A stretch of DNA of 64,000 nucleotides from an uncultured Phascolarctobacterium sp. (GTDB taxonomy: Bacteria > Bacillota > Negativicutes > Acidaminococcales > Acidaminococcaceae), in contig NZ_CAAGLX010000014.1 of NCBI RefSeq assembly GCF_900770955.1, positions 91,911 through 155,910 on the forward strand, read 5' to 3'. How positions within the stretch are numbered: position 1 is the stretch's first letter; each line of letters begins with the position of its first letter. The position numbers were made by a program, and so were the translations under genes. This document shows positions 7,076 to 14,526 of this stretch, in pieces. The notes beneath the pieces were generated by a model that was not told where the DNA came from, searched no databases, and saw only the letters and a list, made by a program, of their open reading frames with translations.

Positions 7076-8064
7076 ATGACCTGCAGGTAACGCGCACACC
7101 GGAGATGGTGGCGGCGGAAATTAACCTTATTAAGGACCAGACACGCAAGCTGGTTCTGAGCAACAGCATCCTTATCGGCAAGAAGCTGAAAGAAGTTAAA
7201 GAGATGCTGGAGCCTGGCCAATTCGGCAAATGGCTTACTGAGGCGGTGGATTTTAGCCAAAGCACAGCCAACAACCTTATGCGTGTATATGATGAGTACG
7301 GCGCTGATCAGGGGGTATTGTTTGGCAGTGCTGCCAAAAGCGATGTGGTAGAAAAGCTGACGTATACGCAGGCTGTTTTACTCTTAGGCGTGCCGGCAGA
7401 ACAGCGTGAGGATTTTATCAAGGAAGCGCATGTTGAGGATATCAGCACGCGTGAGCTGCAGGCGGAAATCAAAAAGCTGAAGATGGCCAAAGAAGCTGCT
7501 GAAGCCAAAGCGGAAGCTGACCATAAGCTGACCAGAAAAACCGAAGAGAAGCTGGCCAAGGTCAGCAGGCAGGCCGAAGAGCTCAGCATGCAGCTGGCTG
7601 GTGCTGCAGAAAGCAAGAAGATTGCCGAAGCCATGAGCACTCAGCGTGATGTTTTGGAGCATGAAGCCGAAGAGCTGCGTAAAAGCCTTTATAACAGAGA
7701 GCAGGAAACAGCTATCTTAGAAGAACGCATCAAAGAGCTGGAAGAACAGCTCAAACAGCCGGTAACAGTTGCTACAAAGACGGAGATTGTGGAAAAGGTG
7801 CCTGAGGCTGTTGCGCAGGAGCTGGAAGAGCTTCGTAGTAAGCTGGCAGAAAGTGAAAATGATGCAGGCGCTCAGAAAGAGGCGCTGGAGCTTAAGGTGG
7901 AGATTTGGGCGGTGCTCAATGGCATCAATAAGCTGCTGGAGCATCTGGACAAAGTGCAGGATGGCAAGCGTGGCGCCGGCGTATGCAAAGCGCTGGCCAG
8001 TGCCTTGGCGCAGAGCCAAAACCAGATTACCAAGCGCTTGGCAAAATTTGAGCAGGAGGCTTAG
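7072..8064 (+). CDS. DUF3102-family coiled-coil phage protein
   Basis: The 330-residue protein has an N-terminal domain (residues 1-110) with TRKLVLSNSILIGKKLKEVK and FGKWLTEAVDFSQSTANNLM, typical of DUF3102, then a long charged coiled coil (about 120-265) and a helical C-terminus. DUF3102 proteins accompany phage and plasmid replication genes. The ATG overlaps the pcfJ stop codon, implying coupled translation. Confidence 0.8.
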   Translation: MNDLQVTRTPEMVAAEINLIKDQTRKLVLSNSILIGKKLKEVKEMLEPGQFGKWLTEAVDFSQSTANNLMRVYDEYGADQGVLFGSAAKSDVVEKLTYTQAVLLLGVPAEQREDFIKEAHVEDISTRELQAEIKKLKMAKEAAEAKAEADHKLTRKTEEKLAKVSRQAEELSMQLAGAAESKKIAEAMSTQRDVLEHEAEELRKSLYNREQETAILEERIKELEEQLKQPVTVATKTEIVEKVPEAVAQELEELRSKLAESENDAGAQKEALELKVEIWAVLNGINKLLEHLDKVQDGKRGAGVCKALASALAQSQNQITKRLAKFEQEA

Positions 8065-8066
8065 TT

Positions 8067-8183
8067 ATGGAGATTATGCTTATTGATTTTGCGATTTATC
8101 TTATTGCGACGGTAATGATTATGTGCTTTGCAATCAGCTATATCGATTTCAAGGAGGCTTCTAAATGGAAGAATTCGAAGTAA
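8067..8183 (+). CDS. 38-residue single-TM peptide
   Basis: AGGAGG lies 8 bases before the ATG. The first 25 residues are strongly hydrophobic (MLIDFAIYLIATVMIMCF), followed by a short charged tail. The frame overlaps the start of the next gene by 19 bases. Function unknown. Confidence 0.5.
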   Translation: MEIMLIDFAIYLIATVMIMCFAISYIDFKEASKWKNSK

Positions 8184-8719
8184 AATTTATCATTCGCAAA
8201 GGCGGGAGCACGAAGGTACGTTACACGGTTAAACCCCCGAATGCAGAGCCTGAGGAAAATATTATCAGCAGGTCAGATGTGCCGCATGAGGACTTTCGCA
8301 AGCTGTGGGCGTTCTTGTCCCCGGTAGCACGTAGAATGCTCGAATTTCCCGCGAAGAACGAAGACGGCGAGCCTTTGCACGTTTGGGTAACAAAGGTAAA
8401 TTTTGTATATCATAAGGATTTTGGCGATGGCATGCAGCTGGTAGTGCTAATGGACGGCTTTAAAAATTCTAGTGAGCCGTTAATGGTAGTAACGCGTAAA
8501 TTTTTTACCGCTGCAGTCGATTACCGCACGTTTACCAACGGAAAACAAATACCTTTGTTGATGCTGTTACCGAACGAAGTCAAGCTGATGGAATCTTTAA
8601 AACAAGAGGCGTTTAATTATGCGTACTATTGTAAGCGTGAGCAGCCGACGGTAGACGAAGCTCAACACGCCTATGAGAGTGGAGCATATCCAGATGAAAT
8701 TGGGAGGGATAAAGCATGA
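8165..8719 (+). CDS. Phage protein, unknown function
   Basis: A 184-residue protein starting MEEFEVKFIIRKGGSTKVRY, with AAGGAGGCTTCTAA before the ATG. The middle is beta-rich (VWVTKVNFVYHKDFGDGMQL). It overlaps the next gene by ATGA. No family recognised. Confidence 0.65.
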   Translation: MEEFEVKFIIRKGGSTKVRYTVKPPNAEPEENIISRSDVPHEDFRKLWAFLSPVARRMLEFPAKNEDGEPLHVWVTKVNFVYHKDFGDGMQLVVLMDGFKNSSEPLMVVTRKFFTAAVDYRTFTNGKQIPLLMLLPNEVKLMESLKQEAFNYAYYCKREQPTVDEAQHAYESGAYPDEIGRDKA

Positions 8720-8904
8720 GGCGTAAATGTAACTTATGCGGGCAGAGAAGCGGCAGTTGCAATCGTTATATATTGAAGAATGGCCAAGAAATAACAATTT
8801 GCCCGAGCTGTCTTGCATTTAGCAATGATGAAACTGCCAAGATAGCACGTCAGGCACATCGGGAAGGCTTATTGGTGAAAGGAGATATCAAGAGACAAAA
8901 ATGA
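8716..8904 (+). CDS. Small zinc-ribbon protein
   Basis: A 62-residue protein with two cysteine pairs, CNLCG at residues 5-9 and CPSC near 29, which could bind one zinc. It overlaps both neighbours by 4 bases (ATGA). Function unknown. Confidence 0.6.
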   Translation: MRRKCNLCGQRSGSCNRYILKNGQEITICPSCLAFSNDETAKIARQAHREGLLVKGDIKRQK

Positions 8905-9251
8905 ACGAGAAAGCGAATGATTTGACTGAAAGCTGCATTAATAAATTCCATGAGCTGGCCAACCTTTTCAAGGCAAAGAACAAGCAATACGGAGACAAAG
9001 ACCAGCTGGCGAATTTTCGCAACGGAGCTATGCTGCAATACGGCGATGATAGCTGGGAACATATGTATGAGACAGCAAAAAGCTATTGCTTAAAGCACGT
9101 TGCCCATGTTTTCGGTGCCGGGCAAACAATTAATGATGAAAAAATTACTGAAAGCCTTGGCGATATTGCCGTATATTGCATCATCATGCAGCACATGGTG
9201 GAGAGCAATAAGCAGGCTGCAGAAAAAACAAAGGAGTATGACCATGAATAA
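8901..9251 (+). CDS. Possible Nmad1/DUF1599-like phage protein
   Basis: The 116-residue protein contains KAKNKQYGDKDQLANF and SLGDIAVYCIIM, which resemble the DUF1599 (nucleotide-modification-associated domain 1) pattern of a Lys-Asn-x-x-Tyr-Gly motif and a helical C-terminus. The match is suggestive only. It is encoded two genes before dUTPase, in keeping with nucleotide metabolism. Confidence 0.5.
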   Translation: MNEKANDLTESCINKFHELANLFKAKNKQYGDKDQLANFRNGAMLQYGDDSWEHMYETAKSYCLKHVAHVFGAGQTINDEKITESLGDIAVYCIIMQHMVESNKQAAEKTKEYDHE

Positions 9252-9405
9252 TAAGGAAGCATCAATCAATAAGGTAGACGAATTAGTCAATCGGGCGCAG
9301 CTTGCCATCAATGACTGGCAGTGCAACGGCGATGTGGATTGCCTGGAAAAAGCAGCAGCATATTTGCGTGCGGCGCTGCTGGAAGGGGAGAGCAAGGATG
9401 AATAG
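9244..9405 (+). CDS. 53-residue phage protein
   Basis: ATG 9244 has AGGAG 7 bases upstream; a nearer ATG at 9238 is too close to the site. The peptide is helical and acidic. It overlaps both neighbours by 8 bases. Function unknown. Confidence 0.55.
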   Translation: MNNKEASINKVDELVNRAQLAINDWQCNGDVDCLEKAAAYLRAALLEGESKDE

Positions 9406-9847
9406 CATTATTAAATTTTTACCTACTGTTGATGCACCGGAAAGCACAAAGCTGCCGCAGCGCAGCACTAAGTTTTCCGCAGGTTATGATTTTTACGCTC
9501 CGACCGATATTTTTATTCCGGCCGGCGGCGAAAGCGTGCTGGTTCCGTTGAACGTCAAAGCTATTATGCCCGGGGATATGGTGATGATGTTGTTCATCCG
9601 CAGCAGTCTTGCCGTTAAATTCAATTTGTCGCTGGTTAACAGCGTAGGTATTATCGATAGTGATTATGCAAACAATCCAAATAATGATGGTAACATAGGC
9701 GTCAAATTCAGAAATAGCGGTTGCGAAAACATCATCATTAGAGAAGGCGAACGCTGCATGCAGGGAATTTTTGTACGTTACTTTGTAACTGAAGATGATC
9801 ATGCGAGCGGCGAACGTGTGGGCGGCTATGGTTCAACAGACCGTTAA
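9398..9847 (+). CDS. dut: dUTP diphosphatase (divergent)
   Basis: The 149-residue protein shows the dUTPase motifs in order: AGYDFYAP (I), RSSLAVK (II), NSVGIIDSDYANNPNNDG then GVKF (III), GERCMQGIF (IV) and RVGGYGSTDR (V). It hydrolyses dUTP to dUMP as a trimer and keeps uracil out of phage DNA. Motif III carries an inserted NPNNDG stretch where cellular enzymes have a short G-x-I turn, and motif V is RVGGYGSTDR rather than RGxxGFGSTG, so it is a diverged phage type. Confidence 0.85.
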   Translation: MNSIIKFLPTVDAPESTKLPQRSTKFSAGYDFYAPTDIFIPAGGESVLVPLNVKAIMPGDMVMMLFIRSSLAVKFNLSLVNSVGIIDSDYANNPNNDGNIGVKFRNSGCENIIIREGERCMQGIFVRYFVTEDDHASGERVGGYGSTDR

Positions 9848-9870
9848 CAGACAATAAAGCAAATATCTCT

Positions 9871-9998
9871 GCCGCAGAGCGCAGGCCGTAGAGCTGCTGC
9901 CTCGCTCATATTTAACTAGCGGATTATATACAAGCATTGCAAATGGCGCAGACAAAAAGAAGAAGTATATCGCACGTATGCGGCCTGCGCTCTGCGGC
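9871..9998 (+). repeat. 18-bp perfect inverted repeat spanning 128 bp
   Basis: GCCGCAGAGCGCAGGCCG at 9871-9888 is the exact reverse complement of 9981-9998, with 92 bases between. The GC-rich arms stand out in an AT-rich gap and would fold the 128-nt RNA or DNA into one large hairpin. It lies after dut in the only gap of the early operon longer than 150 bp. No T tail follows, so it is not a simple terminator. A structured RNA or replication-related site is possible. Confidence 0.6.
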
Positions 9999-10024
9999 GG
10001 AAAAAAGGAAGGACGTATAAGCAA

Positions 10025-10117
10025 GTGTATAATGTAGATGACTTTACCATTAATCTTGTTATAACTGTCATAGTGCTACTGATTGGCCTGGCGCTGGTGC
10101 GCGGCGAAAATGATTAA
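10025..10117 (+). CDS. 30-residue single-TM peptide
   Basis: A GTG-started frame encodes VDDFTINLVITVIVLLIGLA followed by a short polar tail, one membrane helix. It overlaps the next gene (AATGATTAA). The ribosome site (GGAAGGA) is about 10 bases away, so translation is only moderately supported. Confidence 0.4.
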   Translation: MYNVDDFTINLVITVIVLLIGLALVRGEND

Positions 10118-10361
10118 AGCAGCTAAGGCTTTTGGTGGGGCGAAAGCATATGACATATCAATAGCATGCCCCTGCAGAGAATGTGACGTGCGTTCCCCAG
10201 GTTGCGGCAGAATATGCAGCGATTACAAAAAGTATAAATTTGTCCTGGCCATACTGAATGGGAAGCGTCAGGCGAAGGCAAAAGCAGCGGCTGAATGTCG
10301 CGAGATGCGCAATGAGCGCATCAGAGAATGGAAGCATAATAAATGTTGGCCCAAAGGCTAG
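10110..10361 (+). CDS. Cysteine-rich small phage protein
   Basis: An 83-residue protein with a compact cysteine cluster (CPCRECDVRSPGCGRICSDY, residues 21-40) likely to bind zinc, followed by a basic helical tail ending KCWPKG. Similar Cys-rich proteins (CPCxxCxxRxxxCH) are common among early genes of Firmicutes phages. The start overlaps the preceding small frame. Confidence 0.65.
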   Translation: MIKAAKAFGGAKAYDISIACPCRECDVRSPGCGRICSDYKKYKFVLAILNGKRQAKAKAAAECREMRNERIREWKHNKCWPKG

Positions 10362-10383
10362 CGTAAATAATAGATGATAAAGA

Positions 10384-10452
10384 ATATATGAAGGGAATAC
10401 TGCGGGGCTGTTCTGCCTCGCAGGTTTCTTCATTATATAATGGAAGTTTTTT
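10384..10452 (+). other. Two-part hairpin before the HUH replication gene
   Basis: An inner 8-bp GC-rich stem (TGCGGGGC 10401-10408 / GCCTCGCA 10415-10422) is enclosed by an AT-rich stem (10384-10393 with 10428-10438, one bulge), and six T follow at 10447-10452. It can be read as a terminator of the upstream operon or as a structured replication origin, because the next gene encodes an HUH nickase. The rest of 10362-10530 shows nothing else. Confidence 0.5.
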
Positions 10453-10530
10453 GAAGGTCCGCAGAGGCCTTTGAGGCTTGTATGTAAGTAATAACAAAGC
10501 GACCACAAAAAATATCAGGGGGATAAATCA

Positions 10531-11346
10531 ATGGCAATGAGAATAGGCATAAGAGAAAAAACATATTACTGCCAGGGAACCAGTGAAAGTAAAAAGCCTG
10601 ATTACATTGAAATTGATTTATTTCCTTTCGTGGATGTCAAATACAAACCTTGCAGAAGTGGCAGACAGAAGGCAACAACTCCGAAGCAGAAAAACCTTAA
10701 CGATAAAAAGGCACGCAGATATTTTAGACTGCTGGCCAAAAGCAATTTTGGCAGCAAAGACATTCATCTGACTTTAAGCTATGACAACGATAATCTTCCT
10801 GATACACCGGAACAGGGAGAGAAAAGGCTGCGTAATTATATGCGCAGATTGAAAAGATTATATAAAGCTAATGGCAAAGAATTGAAATACATCTATGTTA
10901 CCGAGGTTAGCAGCAAGGGCAGAGTGCATCATCATCTGTTGATTAATCGTGGCGTAGACCGTGATGCTATCGAAAAAGCATGGGGACATGGTTGGGCGAA
11001 CAGCAAGCGTATTCAGGCAGAGCATGGAGGAATTGAAGCTTTGGTATGTTACCTTAGCAAAGATCCTAAAGGCCGCAAAAGATACACTTCATCCCGTAAC
11101 CTTGTGAAGCCGCTGGAATCTGTAAGCGATACCAAAACAAGTCGTAAGCAATTCCAGCAGCTGACTCTTTGGCCGGAAGACTGCGAAGATATGCAAAAAC
11201 ATTTTGAACAAAAACATCCTGACTATCGTATCATCAGCGTGGAGAAATATTATAATGCTGTCACCTGCGAATGGTATATCAGAGCGAAGATGGAGCTTAG
11301 GGATGACTATAAGCGCAAGAAGGGAGCAAAGCGACGGAATGAATAA
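10531..11346 (+). CDS. HUH rolling-circle replication initiator-like protein
   Basis: The 271-residue protein has the HUH endonuclease motifs: IHLTLSYDN (motif 1, near residue 80), GRVHHHLLINRG (motif 2 with the His-x-His metal site, near 132) and ALVCYLSKDPKG (motif 3, catalytic Tyr with YxxK, near 172). The layout resembles VP4-type replication proteins of Microviridae and their homologues in Firmicutes prophages. Such enzymes nick one strand at an origin. GGGGGATAAATCA precedes the ATG. It overlaps rusA by 8 bases. Confidence 0.8.
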   Translation: MAMRIGIREKTYYCQGTSESKKPDYIEIDLFPFVDVKYKPCRSGRQKATTPKQKNLNDKKARRYFRLLAKSNFGSKDIHLTLSYDNDNLPDTPEQGEKRLRNYMRRLKRLYKANGKELKYIYVTEVSSKGRVHHHLLINRGVDRDAIEKAWGHGWANSKRIQAEHGGIEALVCYLSKDPKGRKRYTSSRNLVKPLESVSDTKTSRKQFQQLTLWPEDCEDMQKHFEQKHPDYRIISVEKYYNAVTCEWYIRAKMELRDDYKRKKGAKRRNE

Positions 11347-11722
11347 ATTGAATTTAATATTGACTATACCGCCTAGCGTCAATCATTGCTATAAAAACTT
11401 CACGTGCATGGGACGCAGGAACCGTGTGCTTACGCCATTGGCAAGAGCCTGGAAGGAAGAGGCGTATTATATTGCTAATGCTTTGGCGCATCGGGAAGGC
11501 TGGCGCGTGCCTGAACCAGAAGAAAAGATTGTGCTGGAAGTAGTTGCTTTCTGGCCAGACGGCAGGCGGCGCGATATGAACAATACGCATAAGCTGCTTT
11601 GTGATGCCTTAGAGGGTGCAGTGTATCTTGATGACAAGATGGTGCTTGTGCGGGATATGGATTTTTCCGTTGACAGGAAGCGACCTAGGCTAGAGGTATG
11701 CGTATATGTGAAAGACGATTAA
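11339..11722 (+). CDS. rusA: RusA-like Holliday junction resolvase
   Basis: The 127-residue protein starts LNLILTIPPSVNHCY and contains the RusA core RRRDMNNTHKLLCDALEGAV then LDDKMV, with the acidic metal-binding residues at D79 and D88-D98 region. RusA resolves four-way junctions during phage recombination and packaging. ATG 11339 overlaps the HUH gene. It is the last replication gene; the next 102 bases hold no gene. Confidence 0.9.
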   Translation: MNKLNLILTIPPSVNHCYKNFTCMGRRNRVLTPLARAWKEEAYYIANALAHREGWRVPEPEEKIVLEVVAFWPDGRRRDMNNTHKLLCDALEGAVYLDDKMVLVRDMDFSVDRKRPRLEVCVYVKDD

Positions 11723-11824
11723 AACGCAAAAATTAACCTCTAAGAATATAAAACCCTAGGAAAATACCCATAATAAATTTTTAAGTTTGCATGCAGATTA
11801 TCAAAACCAGCAGGAGGGCAACGT

Positions 11825-12256
11825 ATGACTAAAGAAGAACTAAAAGAAAAGCTGAAAGGCGCTATGTATGCTCAGCGCACATTGGAGGGAGAGCTGGATA
11901 AGCTGCAGGAGCTGCGCAACCTTGCGCAGAAGGTAACGCCTGCTTATAGCCAATCGCCTGGCGGCGGTAGTGGCAATGCCCAAAAGCTGGAAAATTCCGT
12001 AGCGAAAATAATTAAGCAGGAAAAGATTATTGCAGAGTGCTGCAATGAGCTGTGCGCCCAGCTGGCAGAAGTTCGGGCTTTAGTTGCGCTGCTACCGATG
12101 GGACCAATGCGACTTGTGATGCAAAGACGTTACCTAAACTACCAGAAGTGGGAACAGATAGCGGCTGAACTGCATTATTCATGGCAGAATGTGCATAGGC
12201 TGCACAGCAAGGCTTTAGATTATATCCTGCATGAAGTGAATAAAGAAAAAACATAA
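11825..12256 (+). CDS. ArpU/DUF1492-like late transcription regulator
   Basis: The 143-residue protein has an N-terminal coiled coil and a C-terminal sigma-region-4-like helix-turn-helix (RRYLNYQKWEQIAAELHYS then VHRLHSKALDYI). This layout is typical of ArpU/RinA/DUF1492 regulators that switch on late genes. GGAGGG lies 8 bases before the ATG. It is placed at the end of the early region, immediately before a strong terminator and the terminase block. Confidence 0.8.
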   Translation: MTKEELKEKLKGAMYAQRTLEGELDKLQELRNLAQKVTPAYSQSPGGGSGNAQKLENSVAKIIKQEKIIAECCNELCAQLAEVRALVALLPMGPMRLVMQRRYLNYQKWEQIAAELHYSWQNVHRLHSKALDYILHEVNKEKT

Positions 12257-12261
12257 AATAA

Positions 12262-12303
12262 AACCGCTAGGTAGAATAATCTACTTAGCGGTTAAAATTT
12301 TTT
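12262..12303. terminator. Terminator closing the early region
   Basis: A 14-bp stem with one G-T pair (AACCGCTAGGTAGA paired with TCTACTTAGCGGTT, loop AATA) is followed by TTTTTT. The flanking A and T runs make it usable in both directions. It insulates the early operon from the microprotein unit that follows. Confidence 0.85.
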
Positions 12304-12334
12304 ATAAAAATATTTAAAATATCTTGAAAAACGA

Positions 12335-12363
12335 TTGACAAATAACAAGATATGTGGTATAAT
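12335..12363 (+). promoter_or_regulatory. Perfect consensus promoter of microprotein unit A
   Basis: TTGACA (12335-12340), 17 bp, TATAAT (12358-12363): an exact sigma-70 consensus, so strong constitutive transcription from the prophage is expected. The homologous unit at 35531 has the same two hexamers and spacing. Confidence 0.85.
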
Positions 12364-12394
12364 TAAATCATCAAAGGGAAAGGAGGAAGCAAAA

Positions 12395-12490
12395 ATGCTA
12401 GCTGAGATGACAATCTTGGTTTTAGCGGTTACAAACCTAATCCTGGTCAGAACAGTGTGTAACCTGCTAAAACACAAGAAACTCAAGTAA
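12395..12490 (+). CDS. 31-residue membrane peptide (unit A, gene 1)
   Basis: A strong AAAGGAGGAAGC ribosome site precedes the ATG. The peptide is MLAEMTILVLAVTNLILVRT plus a basic tail (NLLKHKKLK): one membrane helix with positive C-terminus, the layout of type I toxins and small phage membrane peptides. It matches in position the 27-residue peptide at 35585. Function unknown; it could be a toxin, a membrane-altering moron product or a regulator of holins. Confidence 0.6.
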   Translation: MLAEMTILVLAVTNLILVRTVCNLLKHKKLK

Positions 12491-12495
12491 CCCCA

Positions 12496-12528
12496 AGAAG
12501 GCGTGAGGGCGAAAGCCTTCACCCTTCT
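12496..12528 (+). other. Hairpin with GNRA loop in unit A
   Basis: AGAAGG, a bulged C, GTGAGGGC, loop GAAA, GCCTTCAC, CCTTCT form a 14-bp stem between gene 1 and gene 2. No T tail follows, so it is more likely an RNA-stability or translation-control element than a terminator. Unit B has a perfect 9-bp stem at the same place. Confidence 0.6.
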
Positions 12529-12563
12529 CAAGTCATCTTCATTCTAGCATAATTGCGAATGCT

Positions 12564-12647
12564 ATGCAAGTAATTATTAGAGTCATTATAATAATCGTAT
12601 TAGCTTTAACAGTATTTGAATTAGTGAAAACAATAAGGAGGTTATAA
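12564..12647 (+). CDS. 27-residue membrane peptide (unit A, gene 2)
   Basis: The peptide MQVIIRVIIIIVLALTVFEL plus VKTIRRL is almost entirely hydrophobic with a basic end. No strong ribosome site is visible, so it may be translated by coupling or weakly. Its stop codon overlaps the AGGAGG of gene 3. A 27-residue counterpart lies at 35734. Confidence 0.45.
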   Translation: MQVIIRVIIIIVLALTVFELVKTIRRL

Positions 12648-12649
12648 CT

Positions 12650-12838
12650 ATGGATGCAAAGACTAAAGGAACATGGGGTGGTGCTCGTGCTGGTGGCGGG
12701 CGTAAGAAGCTTACCGGTGATGCTGTTACTAAGCAGGTACAGTTTCGCCTTACTGAAGAGCAGGCAGCAATCGTAAAGCAGTTTGTTAAGATGCTGAAGG
12801 CAGGCGAGATTACTTTGGACGATTTCAAAAAAGAATAG
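12650..12838 (+). CDS. GARAGxGRK-motif small protein (unit A, gene 3)
   Basis: The 62-residue protein starts MDAKTKGTWGGARAGGGRKK and continues with a short beta-strand/helix segment (VQFRLTEEQAAIVKQFVKML) that could be a ribbon-helix-helix. The GGARxGxGRK motif is basic and common in phage DNA-binding proteins. Its paralogue at 35823 shares TWGGARAG-GRK. ATAAGGAGG precedes the ATG. It may repress its own unit; this is inference. Confidence 0.65.
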   Translation: MDAKTKGTWGGARAGGGRKKLTGDAVTKQVQFRLTEEQAAIVKQFVKMLKAGEITLDDFKKE

Positions 12839-12894
12839 AGTAAATGCGAGTACAATCTGTGCTATAATGTATAATAGCGAAAAAAGAAAAAATT

Positions 12895-12927
12895 AAGCCA
12901 TCGGGCAAGTATGCTCGGTGGCTTTTT
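12895..12927 (+). terminator. Terminator of unit A
   Basis: A 12-bp stem (AAGCCATCGGGC/GCTCGGTGGCTT with two wobbles, 6-nt loop) is followed by TTTTT. An extended -10 (TGTGCTATAAT, 12858-12868) lies just upstream, so a short RNA could also end here. Confidence 0.8.
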
Positions 12928-12940
12928 GTTTGGTGATTAT

Positions 12941-13318
12941 ATGTTAAAAGCTTGTAGCAGGTGTGGTAAGGTGCATGGGTATGGTGAATGCTCTATTCCT
13001 GCCATACCATATACCCGTAAGAAGATAGCCAATGATATAACAAGGTTCCGTTCATCCAGAGCGTGGCAGCGTAAGCGCAAGGCAATCCTGGAGCGTGATG
13101 CTTATCTGTGTAAGCTGTGTCTGTATAACAGGACGCTGACCAATAAGGATTTGGAAGTACATCACATTATTCCGATAAAAAAGAATCCTGAGCTGAAGCT
13201 GGAGGAACGTAACCTTATTACCTTGTGCAGGGCTTGTCATGACTTGGTTGAAGACGACAAGAGTTATGTGAGTTTGTTGACCAGGTTGGCAAGTATCCCC
13301 CCGGGTAAAATTATTTAG
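12941..13318 (+). CDS. HNH endonuclease
   Basis: The 125-residue protein has two CxxC pairs (CSRCGK; CKLC) and the HNH core LEVHHIIPIKKNPELKLEER with NLITLCRACHD. Phage HNH enzymes next to terminase help cut DNA at cos or pac sites during packaging. ATG 12941 has only a weak GGTGAT upstream. It is the first gene of the late block. Confidence 0.9.
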   Translation: MLKACSRCGKVHGYGECSIPAIPYTRKKIANDITRFRSSRAWQRKRKAILERDAYLCKLCLYNRTLTNKDLEVHHIIPIKKNPELKLEERNLITLCRACHDLVEDDKSYVSLLTRLASIPPGKII

Positions 13319-13319
13319 C

Positions 13320-13355
13320 GAGGGGCAGAAACGTGTAGACCGGACTGCTCCCCTC
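13320..13355 (+). other. Hairpin between HNH and packaging genes
   Basis: GAGGGG(CAG) pairs with (CTG)CTCCCCTC around a 16-nt loop. Seven T follow only after a further 11 bases. It may be a weak terminator or part of a cos/pac region, which is usually found in this position. Confidence 0.4.
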
Positions 13356-13418
13356 AAAACACAAATTTTTTTCTTTATAGAAGCGGGACGTATATGTTCC
13401 CTAAAAGGAGGCTATAGA

Positions 13419-14078
13419 ATGCAGACTCGCCATGAAATAATTATTTATATAAAACGCCTGGTTTATTACGCTGCTACGCATGGACGGGATAAAGGTAGGC
13501 TAAATGCACTAATTATTCCACTAATTGAGGCCGTAAATGCTTATTATTCGGTGGATATTACTGCAAATATAGCACAGTCTATTGAGGCTATTACGCATGC
13601 CCTAGTGAGAACTGGTATCGTCTATGCTGACGGTAGTTCCGACGCAGGAAGTGGCGCTGAGCCGGCAGGTTATAACGATGTAAGAGTTTTCTTCGAGGAG
13701 GCTAACAGGCGACTGCTGTCGACTACAGAAGAAGCATTTAATTCAAGTATTAACGAGGTTACTCCGGAAAGTTCCGAAGGAAATGATGTTGCAGAGCCGT
13801 ACTATGTGAGTAGCCTCGTTGATAGTTTAACAGCAGAATATACAGCCAATGTAACCGGAGTGACTGAATATCTTAAGGCAATTGCTGCATATGGCAACAG
13901 TGCAGGGCTTGGGAATGCACTACAGAAGCTTCTGGAGCCGAAAGAGATAAAGACTGTTCCCAGTATGGCTGATATTGCTAAAGATATCTATTTAGGCAGA
14001 GGCTACAAGGAGCTGATAGAGTTTCAAGGCATTGATATCTACATTCCTGCCAGTATTGGAGGTGCGGGCAATGCCTAG
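13419..14078 (+). CDS. Phage protein upstream of terminase, unknown function
   Basis: A 219-residue protein beginning MQTRHEIIIYIKRLVYYAAT. It is mostly helical with a Ser/Glu-rich middle (residues 70-135). AAAGGAGGC precedes the ATG, and the end overlaps the small terminase gene by 8 bases. No family recognised. Confidence 0.65.
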   Translation: MQTRHEIIIYIKRLVYYAATHGRDKGRLNALIIPLIEAVNAYYSVDITANIAQSIEAITHALVRTGIVYADGSSDAGSGAEPAGYNDVRVFFEEANRRLLSTTEEAFNSSINEVTPESSEGNDVAEPYYVSSLVDSLTAEYTANVTGVTEYLKAIAAYGNSAGLGNALQKLLEPKEIKTVPSMADIAKDIYLGRGYKELIEFQGIDIYIPASIGGAGNA

Positions 14079-14526
14079 GGCACCAAAACCGGCAAGAAGC
14101 ACGAAGGGAGCCAACACAAAGTGCGAGATTGCTACAAGGATAGCGGTCGAAGATAAGCTTGCTGGCGTTGGGATATCCTCAGTACCGCCCCGTGACTTCA
14201 GCAAAGAACGTGCAGCTATATATAAATGGCTGCATAAGGCGCTGAAACCCAGTGGTGTATTGTCAAAATTAGATACAGCTACATTTAGGCAGGCGTGCAT
14301 TATTATTGACCGGCTAAATGAGATTGATCGTATGATTGATGACGAAGGTGTGACTGACAAAGAGCTGCGTGTAGCCAGAACTGATTATTTTAAGCAGTAT
14401 CTTAACATCTGTTCTGAGCTCTGCTTGTCACCTGCAGCACGCGCTAAAATGGGAACATTGGTAGCGAACAAGCAAAAAGAAACTGATCCGCTGCTTGAGG
14501 CGCTGGGAGGTGATGGCCGTGCTTAG
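14071..14526 (+). CDS. terS: Terminase small subunit (P27 family)
   Basis: The 151-residue protein has a basic Pro-rich N-terminus, a central FSKERAAIYKWLHKALKPSG with LDTATFRQAC, and the C-terminal ELCLSPAARAKMG that is characteristic of P27-family small terminases. It recognises phage DNA for packaging. ATG 14071 overlaps the upstream gene and the 3' end overlaps terL. Confidence 0.85.
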   Translation: MPRAPKPARSTKGANTKCEIATRIAVEDKLAGVGISSVPPRDFSKERAAIYKWLHKALKPSGVLSKLDTATFRQACIIIDRLNEIDRMIDDEGVTDKELRVARTDYFKQYLNICSELCLSPAARAKMGTLVANKQKETDPLLEALGGDGRA

